64,000 nucleotides of DNA, taken from contig NZ_NPMS01000006.1 of the NCBI RefSeq assembly GCF_002266285.1, positions 1 to 64,000 on the forward strand, in the 5' to 3' direction. The notes beneath the pieces were generated by a model. It was not told where the DNA came from, ran no database searches, and saw only the letters and a list, made by a program, of their open reading frames with translations. Shown here piece after piece: positions 17,042 through 26,279 of this stretch. Both the position numbers and the translations under genes were made by a program. Positions within the stretch are counted from its first letter, which is position 1, and every line of letters begins with the position of its first letter. The DNA comes from Virgibacillus indicus (lineage in GTDB: Bacteria > Bacillota > Bacilli > Bacillales > Amphibacillaceae).

Positions 17042-17938
17042 ATGCAATTAGAAAATATCCCTTTCAAACTGGGGATACAGCCAATTGCTTGGATAAATCA
17101 GGGAATTCCAGAATTCCCTGATCTCTATTCAAGTGAAGAGATCATTCGTGAAATGGCTTCTTTAGGTTTTTCTGGTACTGAAATGAATCCAAAGTTCATG
17201 GAAGAGGATAACTTCGAGTCTATACTGGAAAATTACGGGATGGAGATAGCTTCACAGTGGAAATCAGTAACTTTTTCAGATGCCAGTTTGAGAGACTCTG
17301 AATTGACAGGTTTCAAGCAGCATGCTGATTTTTTGAATAAAATGGGCTGTAAAGCAGTGATTGTCTGTGAAATGGGCGGATCAGATCTGTCAATTCCACA
17401 AAGGAATTTTGTTGAGCCTCTTAATGAGGAACAATGGGATAGCCTGGTGAAAGGACTGGAGCTGGCTGGTGAATATTGTAATTCGCTTGGGATGGATCTG
17501 GTTTATCATCACCATGCAGCTACTGCAATAGAAACAGAGGGAGAAATTGGCAGGTTGATGGACATGACAGATCATCGATCAGTCAGTATGTTATTTGATA
17601 CTGGCCATGCTTATTACGGAGGTGCTGATCCTTACGCGTTGCTTATGAAATATTTTGACAGAATAAAGTATGTTCATTTAAAAGATGTTAGAAAAGGTAA
17701 AATCGAGAATTGCTTAAGAAACAAAGAGAAATTTAAAGAAGGTGTCATGAATGGGATGTTTACCGTTCCTGGTGACGGAGATATCGACTTTGCACCAATA
17801 TTAGAAATGCTAGTAATGAGAAAATATGATGGTTGGGCGCTGATTGAAGCGGAACAGCATCCTGAAAAAGCAAATCCGTATCGTTATTCAAAGTCCGCAA
17901 AAGAATATATCGAAAATTTGGTTCTGGCAATGGATTGA
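17042..17938 (+). CDS. IolE-like TIM-barrel protein (sugar isomerase/dehydratase family)
   Basis: A 298-residue xylose-isomerase-like TIM barrel. The N-terminus (FKLGIQPIAWINQG) and the C-terminal VPGDGDIDF, plus MLFDTGHAYYGG and IKYVHLKDVR, resemble inosose dehydratase IolE. GAGGAGG precedes the ATG at 17042. It lies between the ABC binding protein and permeases, so it acts on the imported sugar. Relatives dehydrate or eliminate from 3-keto sugars, so it may work with the Gfo/Idh/MocA dehydrogenases at 19930 and 21675. Real inositol catabolism is unlikely, as no other iol gene is present. Confidence 0.75.
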   Translation: MQLENIPFKLGIQPIAWINQGIPEFPDLYSSEEIIREMASLGFSGTEMNPKFMEEDNFESILENYGMEIASQWKSVTFSDASLRDSELTGFKQHADFLNKMGCKAVIVCEMGGSDLSIPQRNFVEPLNEEQWDSLVKGLELAGEYCNSLGMDLVYHHHAATAIETEGEIGRLMDMTDHRSVSMLFDTGHAYYGGADPYALLMKYFDRIKYVHLKDVRKGKIENCLRNKEKFKEGVMNGMFTVPGDGDIDFAPILEMLVMRKYDGWALIEAEQHPEKANPYRYSKSAKEYIENLVLAMD

Positions 17939-18127
17939 AAAAAAGATGCTTACTCTCCGCGTATAATCTATTGTTAGGAACAATCAGCAGCATACTGACT
18001 GCAGGGACTTCTGATTTATCAGGCAATGAAAACTTACATAGCAGAAAAAAATGGTGGGGTAAGATTTTTCTTGCTCCATCTCATTCAACAGTTAGTCTAT
18101 TAAACTACTGACACTGAGGGGGATATC

Positions 18128-19003
18128 ATGAGATTTAGTAAACGGCTTTATCTTTTTCTGATTCCAGGAGCTCTTCTTTACTTTACCTTTTTTATTTTGC
18201 CGACCCTGGGTGCATTTTTCTATTCCATCACTGACTGGGATGGAGCAAACCAGAACTTCAATTTTGTTGGACTGGCAAATTACATCGATTTGATCACGAA
18301 TGATATTGTTTTCATGAAATCATTGGGGAACAACTTAAAGTTCTTATTGGCTGTTGTTATTTTTCAGACCATATTCTCATTGATTTTCGCATTGATTCTA
18401 ATAAAAAATACCAAGACGAATATTTTCTTCCGGGCGTTATTTTTCTTTCCTACCATTCTGTCATCGGTTTCCGTTGCTTTTATCTGGTCATTTATCTATG
18501 CGCCATCCATTGGTATATTGAATCCATTTTTAGAAACGGTGGGATTAGGGGGGATAACACAGAGCTGGTTAGGAAACCCCGACATTGCCATATTTTCTTT
18601 AGCCTTTGTACAGATTTGGTTCCATACCGGGCAGGTTATGATTATATTCATTGCCGGATTGCAAAATGTGCCGAAGGAGCTTTATGAAGCTGCTACCGTT
18701 GATGGGGCGGGCAAGTGGCAGCGTTTCTCTAAGATCACCTGGCCGCTGATTGCACCTTCAACTACGATGGTTGTGGGGTATACAATCATCCAATCCTTTA
18801 AAGCGTTTGACTTAGTATATGCGATGACCGGCGGAGGCCCTGCCTTCTCTACAGAAATCCTGGTGACGTTCATTTATAATTCTGCATTCAGTCATTATCA
18901 ATTTGGCTATGCATCAGCTGCATCTGTTATTTTGATGATTATTGTTGCTGGAATCACAATGATACAGTTTCGCCTTATCAATCGAAATAAGGTTGAACAT
19001 TAA
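18128..19003 (+). CDS. sugar ABC transporter permease, UgpA/MalF type
   Basis: Inner-membrane permease of 291 residues with six hydrophobic segments. The EAA loop is ELYEAATVDGAGKWQRFSKI, the contact with the ATPase. GAGGGGG precedes the ATG. Its partner permease follows after 61 bases. No ATP-binding gene of the matching MsmX/UgpC type is in the cluster, so a shared ATPase elsewhere in the genome is expected, as is usual in Bacillus. Confidence 0.9.
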   Translation: MRFSKRLYLFLIPGALLYFTFFILPTLGAFFYSITDWDGANQNFNFVGLANYIDLITNDIVFMKSLGNNLKFLLAVVIFQTIFSLIFALILIKNTKTNIFFRALFFFPTILSSVSVAFIWSFIYAPSIGILNPFLETVGLGGITQSWLGNPDIAIFSLAFVQIWFHTGQVMIIFIAGLQNVPKELYEAATVDGAGKWQRFSKITWPLIAPSTTMVVGYTIIQSFKAFDLVYAMTGGGPAFSTEILVTFIYNSAFSHYQFGYASAASVILMIIVAGITMIQFRLINRNKVEH

Positions 19004-19064
19004 TGTCTGGTCTGGATAACTGCAGAATAATACGTGTTACTACTATGTACATGGAGGTATGCTG

Positions 19065-19880
19065 ATGTTTTCTTCTCTATCAAAAAGGACGCTCGTCATT
19101 TTATTTTCTTTATTAATCATTATCCCGGTCTCGATGGTTGTCATCACTACATTGAAAACAAGTGATTACTTCTATTTAAATCCAACCGGACTGCCTGATG
19201 CAGTGACATTTCAAAACTTCGTTGACATCGTAAAAGAAAATAATCTGCACGTCCACTTTTTAAACAGTTTGATTGTAACCATATCTACTATCTTTTTATG
19301 CCTGTTTGTTGCGAGCATGGTGTCTTTTGTCATTATGCGTTTGAAAGGCTGGAAAAGCGCATTGTTGTATGGTGTGTTCATTGTCGGTATGATGCTTCCT
19401 GCACAAGTGAACATGATTCCATTATATGGTGTTGTTGATGCTCTTGGTCTGCTGAACAGTTTAATCGGTCTTATTTTAGTCTCGACTACCAGCTTTATGC
19501 CGATTGTTGTGTTTATTGTGGCGGGATTCATGAAAACAATTCCGAGCAGTATGATTGAAGCAAGCACGATGGATGGAGCATCAGAGTGGCAGATATACCG
19601 GAAAGTTGCCCTGCCATTATCTGCACCGGCTATGGCGACAGCCGCGATATTCATTGGTGTGATGGTCTGGAACGATTTATTATATCCATTATTATTTGTA
19701 GCATCTCCGGATAAGAAGACCCTTCCGCTGTCTTTACTGGATTTCCAGGGGGAATATTTCACGAACTATCCGATGATTTTCTCAGGTGTGCTGATTGCGT
19801 CTCTCCCAATGATCATTTTATACATTTTCCTGCAGCGTTACTTTATTGAAGGAATGACGGCAGGTGCAAATAAAGGCTAA
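19065..19880 (+). CDS. sugar ABC transporter permease, UgpE/MalG type
   Basis: Second permease, 271 residues, six membrane segments, with the EAA loop SMIEASTMDGASEWQIYRKV. The ATG at 19059 touches its Shine-Dalgarno GGAGG, so the ATG at 19065 (7-base spacing) is chosen. It completes the importer with 15745 and 18128. Confidence 0.9.
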   Translation: MFSSLSKRTLVILFSLLIIIPVSMVVITTLKTSDYFYLNPTGLPDAVTFQNFVDIVKENNLHVHFLNSLIVTISTIFLCLFVASMVSFVIMRLKGWKSALLYGVFIVGMMLPAQVNMIPLYGVVDALGLLNSLIGLILVSTTSFMPIVVFIVAGFMKTIPSSMIEASTMDGASEWQIYRKVALPLSAPAMATAAIFIGVMVWNDLLYPLLFVASPDKKTLPLSLLDFQGEYFTNYPMIFSGVLIASLPMIILYIFLQRYFIEGMTAGANKG

Positions 19881-19929
19881 TATTCAGATATGAAATTACA
19901 CTTTACAGAATATGGAAAGGGTGAATGCA

Positions 19930-20955
19930 TTGTTAAAAGTCGGAATGATCGGTATGGGAAGAATGGGAAATCATCATGGACAAAAGCTAAATGGGATAGA
20001 TGATGTGGAAATTACTGCCACTTGTACATCACCTGTTCAAAACGTGCCATTATTAAATCAGCAAGAACCAAAATTGTATCATGATTGTGATGACATGCTG
20101 GAAAATGAAGAGCTGGATATTGTTTACATTTGCACACCAACTATGAGCCATGCGGAAATTGCAAAAAAGATAATCGATAAAAGGTTAAATTTATTTTTGG
20201 AAAAACCTTTAACAATGAATTTAATAGATGCCTGGGATCTTGTGACAAGAGTCAAGCAAACGGACATCATCTGTACAATAGGGTATATGTACAGATATAG
20301 AAATATTGTTAATAAAATGGAAAAAATGTTCAATAACAAACCAATTTCACTTTTAAACGGCTATTGGTATTGGACAGTCCCGCCTGTTAGTCATATAAAA
20401 GACAAGGATATCGGTGGTGGCCCTGTTGTAGACCAATTAACACATATTATTGATTTATGCAGGCTGTTTGCTGGAGAAGTTAAATCAGTAAATGCACGCT
20501 ATACCTTAAATACAAGAAAAAATGAGTCTTTCAATAACTGGGATGGATATGTATTGAACCTAGAGTTCGAGAGTGGTGCGGTTGCCTCGCTTTCTGGGAC
20601 ATTATCATTATTTGAAGCGCTGGGAGAACAGTCGATGCTTGATAATGTCGTATTGGATGTTTTTGCAAAGGATTTATTTGGGAGATTTACTCCCAGTAAA
20701 TTAACAATGTATACAGATGGTAAGATGGATATTTTTGAAGATTATACTGGTGAAATAAATGATGAATTTATAAAAGCTTGCCGTGAAAATAATGCGGATT
20801 TAATTAAATCTCCAATTGAAGAAGCAATGAAAACATTGGCAGTGACTCTGGCAGCAAACGCTTCTAATGAAACAGGAGAGACAATTGTAATGGATGATTT
20901 TTACAAGAAGGAATTAGGCTTTAATCCTTTTACTTCAGAGGTTGCTAAAAGTTAA
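19930..20955 (+). CDS. Gfo/Idh/MocA-family NAD(P)-dependent protein
   Basis: About 341 residues. The N-terminal Rossmann fold shows GMIGMGRMGNHH, followed by the conserved LFLEKPLT. The catalytic helix has the D-x3-H pattern in VVDQLTHIIDL. The family mostly oxidises sugar hydroxyls, and some members are NAD-dependent glycosidases. The TTG at 19930 follows AAAGGG; an ATG at 19912 is possible. It lies directly after the permeases. A role as a 3-dehydrogenase on the imported glycoside is plausible; plain inositol-type dehydrogenase is the alternative. Confidence 0.78.
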   Translation: MLKVGMIGMGRMGNHHGQKLNGIDDVEITATCTSPVQNVPLLNQQEPKLYHDCDDMLENEELDIVYICTPTMSHAEIAKKIIDKRLNLFLEKPLTMNLIDAWDLVTRVKQTDIICTIGYMYRYRNIVNKMEKMFNNKPISLLNGYWYWTVPPVSHIKDKDIGGGPVVDQLTHIIDLCRLFAGEVKSVNARYTLNTRKNESFNNWDGYVLNLEFESGAVASLSGTLSLFEALGEQSMLDNVVLDVFAKDLFGRFTPSKLTMYTDGKMDIFEDYTGEINDEFIKACRENNADLIKSPIEEAMKTLAVTLAANASNETGETIVMDDFYKKELGFNPFTSEVAKS

Positions 20956-20979
20956 GGCAGTTGAAGGGGGTTACTAACC

Positions 20980-21675
20980 TTGGTAAATATGCTGGAAGCG
21001 ATGAGAAGTGTTAATGAGCATATTTCTTTATTGGAAGTTGCGGATAAAGAATTTAGTAAATATGGTAAAGTGCTGAAAGGTTTTGACGTTCACGAATTGA
21101 CGGATTACATGAATAAAATTGATATACCTCAAAATGGGAATGTTTATATAGCTTCAGAAGAAAACATGGAAAGCTATCCGGTAAAAGAGATCCTTGAAAA
21201 ACATGTTTATGGGGGAATGAATATCCAAATAGGTTATTGTAATGGAAAAAACAGTCACCTTAATGGTCTTGAGTACCATAAAGGCAGCGAAATAAACATT
21301 GCAATTACAGATCTGATACTAATTCTTGGAAGTGTAACCGACATAGAAAACAACACCTACGATACGAGCAAGGTTGAGGTATTCTATCTTCCAGCTGGAA
21401 CAGCAGTGGAAATGTATCAGACTACACTTCATTTCTCTCCATGTAAAGTGAATGAAGCTGGTTTTAAATGTATCGTCATTTTACCAGCTGGCACGAATGA
21501 ACCGTTAACTTATCGAGTCAATCGAATTGATGAAGAAGATGATCTGCTGTTTATGAGAAATAAGTGGCTGATCTGTCATCCTGATAGAAAGCAGTTAGTG
21601 GAAAATGGGGCATATCCAGGATTGACAGGAGAAAACGTACATGTAAATTACCTTGAAAAGGGAGAGATAGAATAA
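20980..21675 (+). CDS. DUF4867-like protein of unknown function
   Basis: A 231-residue soluble protein, thought to match DUF4867. The middle shows a cupin-like beta-rich pattern: HVYGGMNIQIGYCNG, LNGLEYHKGSEINIAITDLILILG, VFYLPAGTAVEMYQTTLHFSPC. His and Glu residues in the LEYHKGSE and TLHFSPC segments could bind a metal. The start is TTG after GGGGG. The stop overlaps the next start (TAATG), so it is translationally coupled to the second Gfo/Idh/MocA gene. From memory such genes recur beside sugar catabolic genes in Firmicutes; an epimerase or mutarotase-like activity is possible. Function unproven. Confidence 0.65.
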   Translation: MVNMLEAMRSVNEHISLLEVADKEFSKYGKVLKGFDVHELTDYMNKIDIPQNGNVYIASEENMESYPVKEILEKHVYGGMNIQIGYCNGKNSHLNGLEYHKGSEINIAITDLILILGSVTDIENNTYDTSKVEVFYLPAGTAVEMYQTTLHFSPCKVNEAGFKCIVILPAGTNEPLTYRVNRIDEEDDLLFMRNKWLICHPDRKQLVENGAYPGLTGENVHVNYLEKGEIE

Positions 21676-22892
21676 TGCTGAAGTCCAAAAATAATGTAAA
21701 AGGTTTTTATGCAGGGGCGAAAAACTTAGGTGATTATTTATCTGAGAAAGACAGATATTTGTCGAAGAATGAAAAGCCGAAATATAAATTCAATATCATC
21801 GGAGCAGGTAATATTGGAAAAGAACATATAAATGTGACTATGATGGAAGGGAGAGGTACCGTCCACGGGATATACGATACGAGTGAAAAAAGTGCTTCAG
21901 TCACAAAGGAGATGTTCCAAGAATACTATCCGGGACATGGTCTTGTCGTATATAAAACGCTGGAAGAAGCATGCAGCGACACAGAGGTGGATGGACTGAT
22001 CATCTGCACCCCGAACTTTACTCATATTGACATCTTAAAGGAAGCGCTAAAGACAGGAAAACATATTTTACTTGAAAAGCCGATGGCAACAACGGTAGCG
22101 GATGCATACGCGATCAAAGAGATGGCTGAATCCTACGGCAGTGTACTGCAAATAGGTTTGCAATACAGATATAAACCCATCTATGTAGAAGCTGTTCATG
22201 AAGCTTTGGAAAGAAAATCAGTTGGGGATTTGAAAACGATAAGTATCTTAGAGCATAGAATACCTTTTTTGGATAAAGTTGGACAATGGAATAAATTTTC
22301 GAAGTATTCAGGTGGCACGTTTATTGAAAAATGCTGTCATTATTTTGATTTATTCAACCTGTTTGCCCAGTCAAAACCTGTTGAAGTATATGCCACAGGA
22401 GGAGCGGCTGTAAATTTCACAGAATTTGAATATGAGGGCAATCCAAGCGATATCATTGATAATGCATTTGTAAATATAACCTACGAAAATGGGGTACGGG
22501 CTAATTTCAATCTTTGTATGTTTTCACCAATGTTTTATGAGGAATTAATCCTGTGCGGAGATGAGGGACGGCTGAAGGCTTCTGAAAGTGAGAATTTTTC
22601 TTCCCTCCCAGCCAACAGGAATCACCTTGAATTAATACGGGTGGATGGAGCACCTTCCAAGACGATGACCCCTGCCTATTCTGCAGAAATAGAGGCGAGT
22701 GGACATGGTGGCTCCAGCTATTATGAACAGGTTCACTTCATAAATAGTATTGAAGGAACAGAAGTTCAAACGGTTACAGCTGACGAAGGTTTCTGGTCTA
22801 TCGTTGTGGGCTCAGCTGCGGAAGCGTCATTAAGAGAAGGAAAAGTGATAAATATAGAAGAGCATTTAGTCAATAATGGAATAATACTATAG
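21675..22892 (+). CDS. Gfo/Idh/MocA-family protein with GH109/GH188-like features
   Basis: 405 residues, longer than its neighbour by an extra N-terminal stretch of about 35 residues. The Rossmann motif is NIIGAGNIGKEH, then LLEKPMATT. The catalytic helix reads GGTFIEKCCHYFDLF, with E-x3-H instead of D-x3-H. Near the C-terminus SGHGGSSYYEQVHF resembles the HGG motif of NAD-dependent glycosidase-like members (GH109; the recently described GH188 sulfoquinovosidases, recalled and not checked). It overlaps the DUF4867-like gene by one base. Candidate for opening the glycosidic bond of an imported sulfoquinovoside; a simple sugar dehydrogenase is the alternative. Confidence 0.75.
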   Translation: MLKSKNNVKGFYAGAKNLGDYLSEKDRYLSKNEKPKYKFNIIGAGNIGKEHINVTMMEGRGTVHGIYDTSEKSASVTKEMFQEYYPGHGLVVYKTLEEACSDTEVDGLIICTPNFTHIDILKEALKTGKHILLEKPMATTVADAYAIKEMAESYGSVLQIGLQYRYKPIYVEAVHEALERKSVGDLKTISILEHRIPFLDKVGQWNKFSKYSGGTFIEKCCHYFDLFNLFAQSKPVEVYATGGAAVNFTEFEYEGNPSDIIDNAFVNITYENGVRANFNLCMFSPMFYEELILCGDEGRLKASESENFSSLPANRNHLELIRVDGAPSKTMTPAYSAEIEASGHGGSSYYEQVHFINSIEGTEVQTVTADEGFWSIVVGSAAEASLREGKVINIEEHLVNNGIIL

Positions 22893-22948
22893 CAATGCAA
22901 TCTTGTGCTGCACCTACTTACTTATTTTGGGAAGGAACGAACGTAACT

Positions 22949-23683
22949 ATGAATCATACAAAATTAAAACATGGGAGTCCTGCACCACTTTACCATCAGG
23001 TAAAAGACATACTGATTGCAAGAATATCGGAAGGGATTTGGAAACCTGGCGACCTGATACCAACAGAGACAGAACTGATGAAAGAGTTCGATGTCAGCCG
23101 GACCACCATCAGGCAGGCAATTACTGTCCTGGTCCAGGAAGGGCTGCTGGAAAAACAGCAGGGAAAAGGCACAACAATAAAATCATTGAAACTTACCGGT
23201 TCACTGGGAAGACTTACAGGGTTTGCTGAAGAAATCATGGAAAGAGGTTTTGTTCCAAAATCAAAATTGATCAAAGCAGAATTTAGAGACGACCTTTTCG
23301 TTCAAAAAAAGAAACTGCAGATCCCGGATGATGAAGAGATTTTGTGCATCCGGCGCATCAGATTCGCAAATGATGAACCGATTGCATTGGAGAAAACAAG
23401 CTGGCCGAAGCACATTGGAGAAGTTTTAATGAAACATGACCTGGACAGTGCGAAGTTTTATCAGATTCTAGAGGACAATAATATTTTTCTTAAACGTGCT
23501 GGTGAAACAATCTCGGCTGTAAACGCGACTCCATATGAAGCAGACTTGCTGGGAGTAAGTCCCGGTACCGCCTTGCTTGAAATGAACCGGTTAAGCTATG
23601 GAGTAGAAGATAAGCCTATTGAGTTCACTCAGACGAAATTCCGTTCAGATCTTTATCAATATAATGTGGATTTGCATAGGTAG
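22949..23683 (+). CDS. GntR-family regulator, HutC subfamily
   Basis: A 244-residue DNA-binding repressor or activator. The winged helix occupies about residues 10-75 (APLYHQVKDIL, PTETELMKEFDVSRTTIRQAI, QQGKGTTI) and the UTRA effector domain follows (PDDEEILCIRRIRF, FTQTKFRSDLYQYNV). The ATG at 22949 follows GGGAAGGA; the frame opens earlier at 22895. It lies inside the sugar operon and is the obvious local regulator. Candidate sites are the AAGGTARTKATRTT repeats at 11543, 11564 and 15484. The ligand is probably a sugar or sugar phosphate of the pathway. Confidence 0.88.
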   Translation: MNHTKLKHGSPAPLYHQVKDILIARISEGIWKPGDLIPTETELMKEFDVSRTTIRQAITVLVQEGLLEKQQGKGTTIKSLKLTGSLGRLTGFAEEIMERGFVPKSKLIKAEFRDDLFVQKKKLQIPDDEEILCIRRIRFANDEPIALEKTSWPKHIGEVLMKHDLDSAKFYQILEDNNIFLKRAGETISAVNATPYEADLLGVSPGTALLEMNRLSYGVEDKPIEFTQTKFRSDLYQYNVDLHR

Positions 23684-23721
23684 TCTCTCAAAAAAGTATG
23701 TTCATACTGGAGGTAAGATAG

Positions 23722-24690
23722 ATGAAACTCGGCGTATTCACAGTTTTATTCGCCAAAAAAACTTTTGAGGATATGTTGGATATCGTAAAAGACTCAGGCC
23801 TGGAATCAGTCGAAATCAGGACACGCAGAGATATCGATAATCCCCACTGTAATTTAGATGAACTGCTTGAGAATGAAGACAAGCGTAAAGAATATATGGA
23901 GGAAATCAACGCCAGAGGGTTGACCATCAGTGCACTCAGTTGTCACGGGAACCCGCTAGCGCCCAATAAGAAAGTTGCGGAACATGTCCATGATACGTTT
24001 ATTAAAACTGTAAAACTGGCGCAGCTGCTTGATGTGCCTGTCGTTAATACATTTTCTGGTACGCCAGGAGCTCATGATGGGTCAACGTATTCTAATTGGC
24101 CTGTAACACCATGGCCAACGGAGTATACAGATATTTATAACTGGCAATGGGAGAAAAAGATTATTCCTTATTGGAAAGAACAAGGTGATTTTGCGGAGAG
24201 TCATGGTGTGAAAATTGGTCTGGAACTTCATGGCGGTTTTTCAGTCCATACGCCTTACACGATGCTCAAATTAAGAGATGCTACGAATCAGGTTATTGGT
24301 GCTAATCTGGATCCAAGTCATTTATGGTGGCAGGGAATAGATCCAGTAGCAGCAATCAGAATTTTAGGCGAAGAAAATGCGATCCATCATTTCCATGCGA
24401 AGGATACATATATCAATCAGGATAATGTAAATATGTATGGTTTAACTGATATGCAGTCTTATGGTGAAATAAAAACCAGGGCATGGACATTTCGATCTGT
24501 CGGCTGTGGACATAGTGTTCAAGAGTGGTCAGATATTATGAGTGCCTTAAGAACATATGGGTATGATCATGTAGTAAGCATAGAACATGAAGATCCGCTA
24601 ATGTCTGTAGAAGAAGGATTTATGCGAGCTGTGACTAACTTAAAGTCTGTTTTGATTAAAGAACAGCCTGCGGATATGTGGTGGGTTTAA
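23722..24690 (+). CDS. sugar phosphate isomerase/epimerase-family TIM barrel
   Basis: A 322-residue xylose-isomerase-like barrel. Metal-site features include the glutamate in IGLELHGG, NLDPSHLWWQG, HHFHAKDTY and the terminal SIEHEDPLM. Conserved tryptophans (GSTYSNWPVTPW) are typical of the branch found with Gfo/Idh/MocA dehydrogenases. It is the second such barrel in the cluster, following the regulator by 38 bases. It probably epimerises, isomerises or eliminates from a keto-sugar made by the dehydrogenases. The exact reaction is not readable from sequence. Confidence 0.78.
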   Translation: MKLGVFTVLFAKKTFEDMLDIVKDSGLESVEIRTRRDIDNPHCNLDELLENEDKRKEYMEEINARGLTISALSCHGNPLAPNKKVAEHVHDTFIKTVKLAQLLDVPVVNTFSGTPGAHDGSTYSNWPVTPWPTEYTDIYNWQWEKKIIPYWKEQGDFAESHGVKIGLELHGGFSVHTPYTMLKLRDATNQVIGANLDPSHLWWQGIDPVAAIRILGEENAIHHFHAKDTYINQDNVNMYGLTDMQSYGEIKTRAWTFRSVGCGHSVQEWSDIMSALRTYGYDHVVSIEHEDPLMSVEEGFMRAVTNLKSVLIKEQPADMWWV

Positions 24691-24762
24691 GTATCTGTCG
24701 CAGGATTCCAGTAACTGCATATAAAACGAATCAAAATTGATTAAAAAGGAGAGGTTTGCAAC

Positions 24763-26193
24763 ATGGGGATTAAGCAGTTGTATATAAATGGAGAATGGAT
24801 AGACGCAGTCTCAGGTGAAACCTATGAAGTTACCAACCCCGCAACGGGGGAAGTAGTTTCTGAGGTAGCATATGGGGATGAAAGGGATGCAAAGAAAGCG
24901 ATCGAGGCTGCAAACTTAGCTTTTGGATTCTGGTCCACAAGCAGTGTGAAAGAACGCTCTCTTTATTTGTATAAACTTTACAATATCTTGATGGAAGAAA
25001 AAGAGAGTTTGGCTAAGGCGATCACGCTTGAAATGGGAAAACCGATTAACGAATCACGCGGTGAAGTAAATATAGCTGCTGAATATGTTTTATGGTATGC
25101 GGAAGAAGCCAAACGAGTATACGGAGAAATCGTTCCCGCATCTACAACCAATAAACGTCTTCATGTAATCAAACAGCCTGTCGGTCCTGTTGCGGCAATC
25201 ACACCATGGAACTTTCCAATTTCGATGTTAACCAGGAAATTAGCGCCTGCATTGGCTGCTGGCTGTACTGCAGTATTGAAGCCGGCTAGCTATACGCCAA
25301 ACAGTGCCATAAAGCTGTTTGAATGCATAGAAAAGGCTGGATTCCCGAAAGGTGTAGTAAATCTGGTGATAGGAAAATCAGGTAGAATTGGTGATGAGTT
25401 TACAAATAATAAGTTAATCAGAAAAATTACTTTCACTGGTTCAACAGCTGTAGGGAAAAAGTTAATGGAAGCGGCCAGCAAACAGGTGAAGCGGGTTTCA
25501 ATGGAACTGGGTGGACATGCACCGTTTATTGTATTTGAAGATGCTGATTTAGAAAAAGCTGCAAATGGAGTGATGATCAGTAAATATCGTAACTCTGGCC
25601 AGACCTGTATTTGCTTAAACCGTTTATACGTACACAGTTCTGTGAAAGAAAGATTCGAGAAAATTTTAAAAGAAAAGGTAAAACAATTAAAAGTTGGAAA
25701 TGGAATGGATGAAACTTCAGAGGTTGGGCCGCTAGTGGATCAAAAGGCATATAAAAAAGTAGAAAGTCATGTTAAAGATGCTCTGGATAAAGGAGCAACT
25801 TTAATTACTGGCGGGGAATCTGCAAAAGAAGGAACATTATTTTATAAGCCGACCCTGCTTTCAAATGTAACAGAAGAAATGGCTATAACGGAAGAAGAAA
25901 CCTTTGGTCCAGTTTGTCCAATCTATGAATTCGATACGGAAGAAGAAGCCATTCAAAAAGCCAATGATACGATATACGGACTTGCGGCGTATTACTATAC
26001 CAAGGATCTTGGAAAAGCAATGCGTGTAGGTGAAAAACTTGAATATGGAATTATTGGTGTTAATGATGCTGTCCCTACCACGGTGCAGGCTCCGTTTGGG
26101 GGTATGAAAGAGAGCGGATCGGGACGGGAAGGCGGACATCAAGGGATAGAAGGATTTTTAGAGGAGAAGTTCTTATCTATAGATATTGAGTAA
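24763..26193 (+). CDS. GabD-like aldehyde dehydrogenase, candidate sulfolactaldehyde dehydrogenase
   Basis: NAD(P)-dependent oxidation of an aldehyde to an acid; 476 residues. The cofactor and catalytic features are AAITPWNFP, TFTGSTAVGKKLM, the glutamate in MELGGHAPFIV, and the cysteine in NSGQTCICLNR, which matches the GabD (succinate semialdehyde) branch. Known 3-sulfolactaldehyde dehydrogenases of sulfo-ED and transaldolase pathways belong to this branch (recalled). It follows the isomerase-kinase-aldolase cluster and precedes PLP and exporter genes, so sulfolactaldehyde to sulfolactate is the favoured reaction. AAAAAGGAG precedes the ATG. Succinate semialdehyde is the main alternative. 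Confidence 0.82.
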   Translation: MGIKQLYINGEWIDAVSGETYEVTNPATGEVVSEVAYGDERDAKKAIEAANLAFGFWSTSSVKERSLYLYKLYNILMEEKESLAKAITLEMGKPINESRGEVNIAAEYVLWYAEEAKRVYGEIVPASTTNKRLHVIKQPVGPVAAITPWNFPISMLTRKLAPALAAGCTAVLKPASYTPNSAIKLFECIEKAGFPKGVVNLVIGKSGRIGDEFTNNKLIRKITFTGSTAVGKKLMEAASKQVKRVSMELGGHAPFIVFEDADLEKAANGVMISKYRNSGQTCICLNRLYVHSSVKERFEKILKEKVKQLKVGNGMDETSEVGPLVDQKAYKKVESHVKDALDKGATLITGGESAKEGTLFYKPTLLSNVTEEMAITEEETFGPVCPIYEFDTEEEAIQKANDTIYGLAAYYYTKDLGKAMRVGEKLEYGIIGVNDAVPTTVQAPFGGMKESGSGREGGHQGIEGFLEEKFLSIDIE

Positions 26194-26279
26194 TCCAGCA
26201 ATTCATTTATTAACTGCTAACGATATGAAATATAGATGGATCAACAAAAGTTAAGATATAATTTACTAGGAGGAGAAAA

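Noticed and set aside
17042..17938. myo-Inositol catabolic gene iolE
   Set aside because: The similarity is real, but no other iol genes (iolB, iolC, iolD, iolG set) accompany it.
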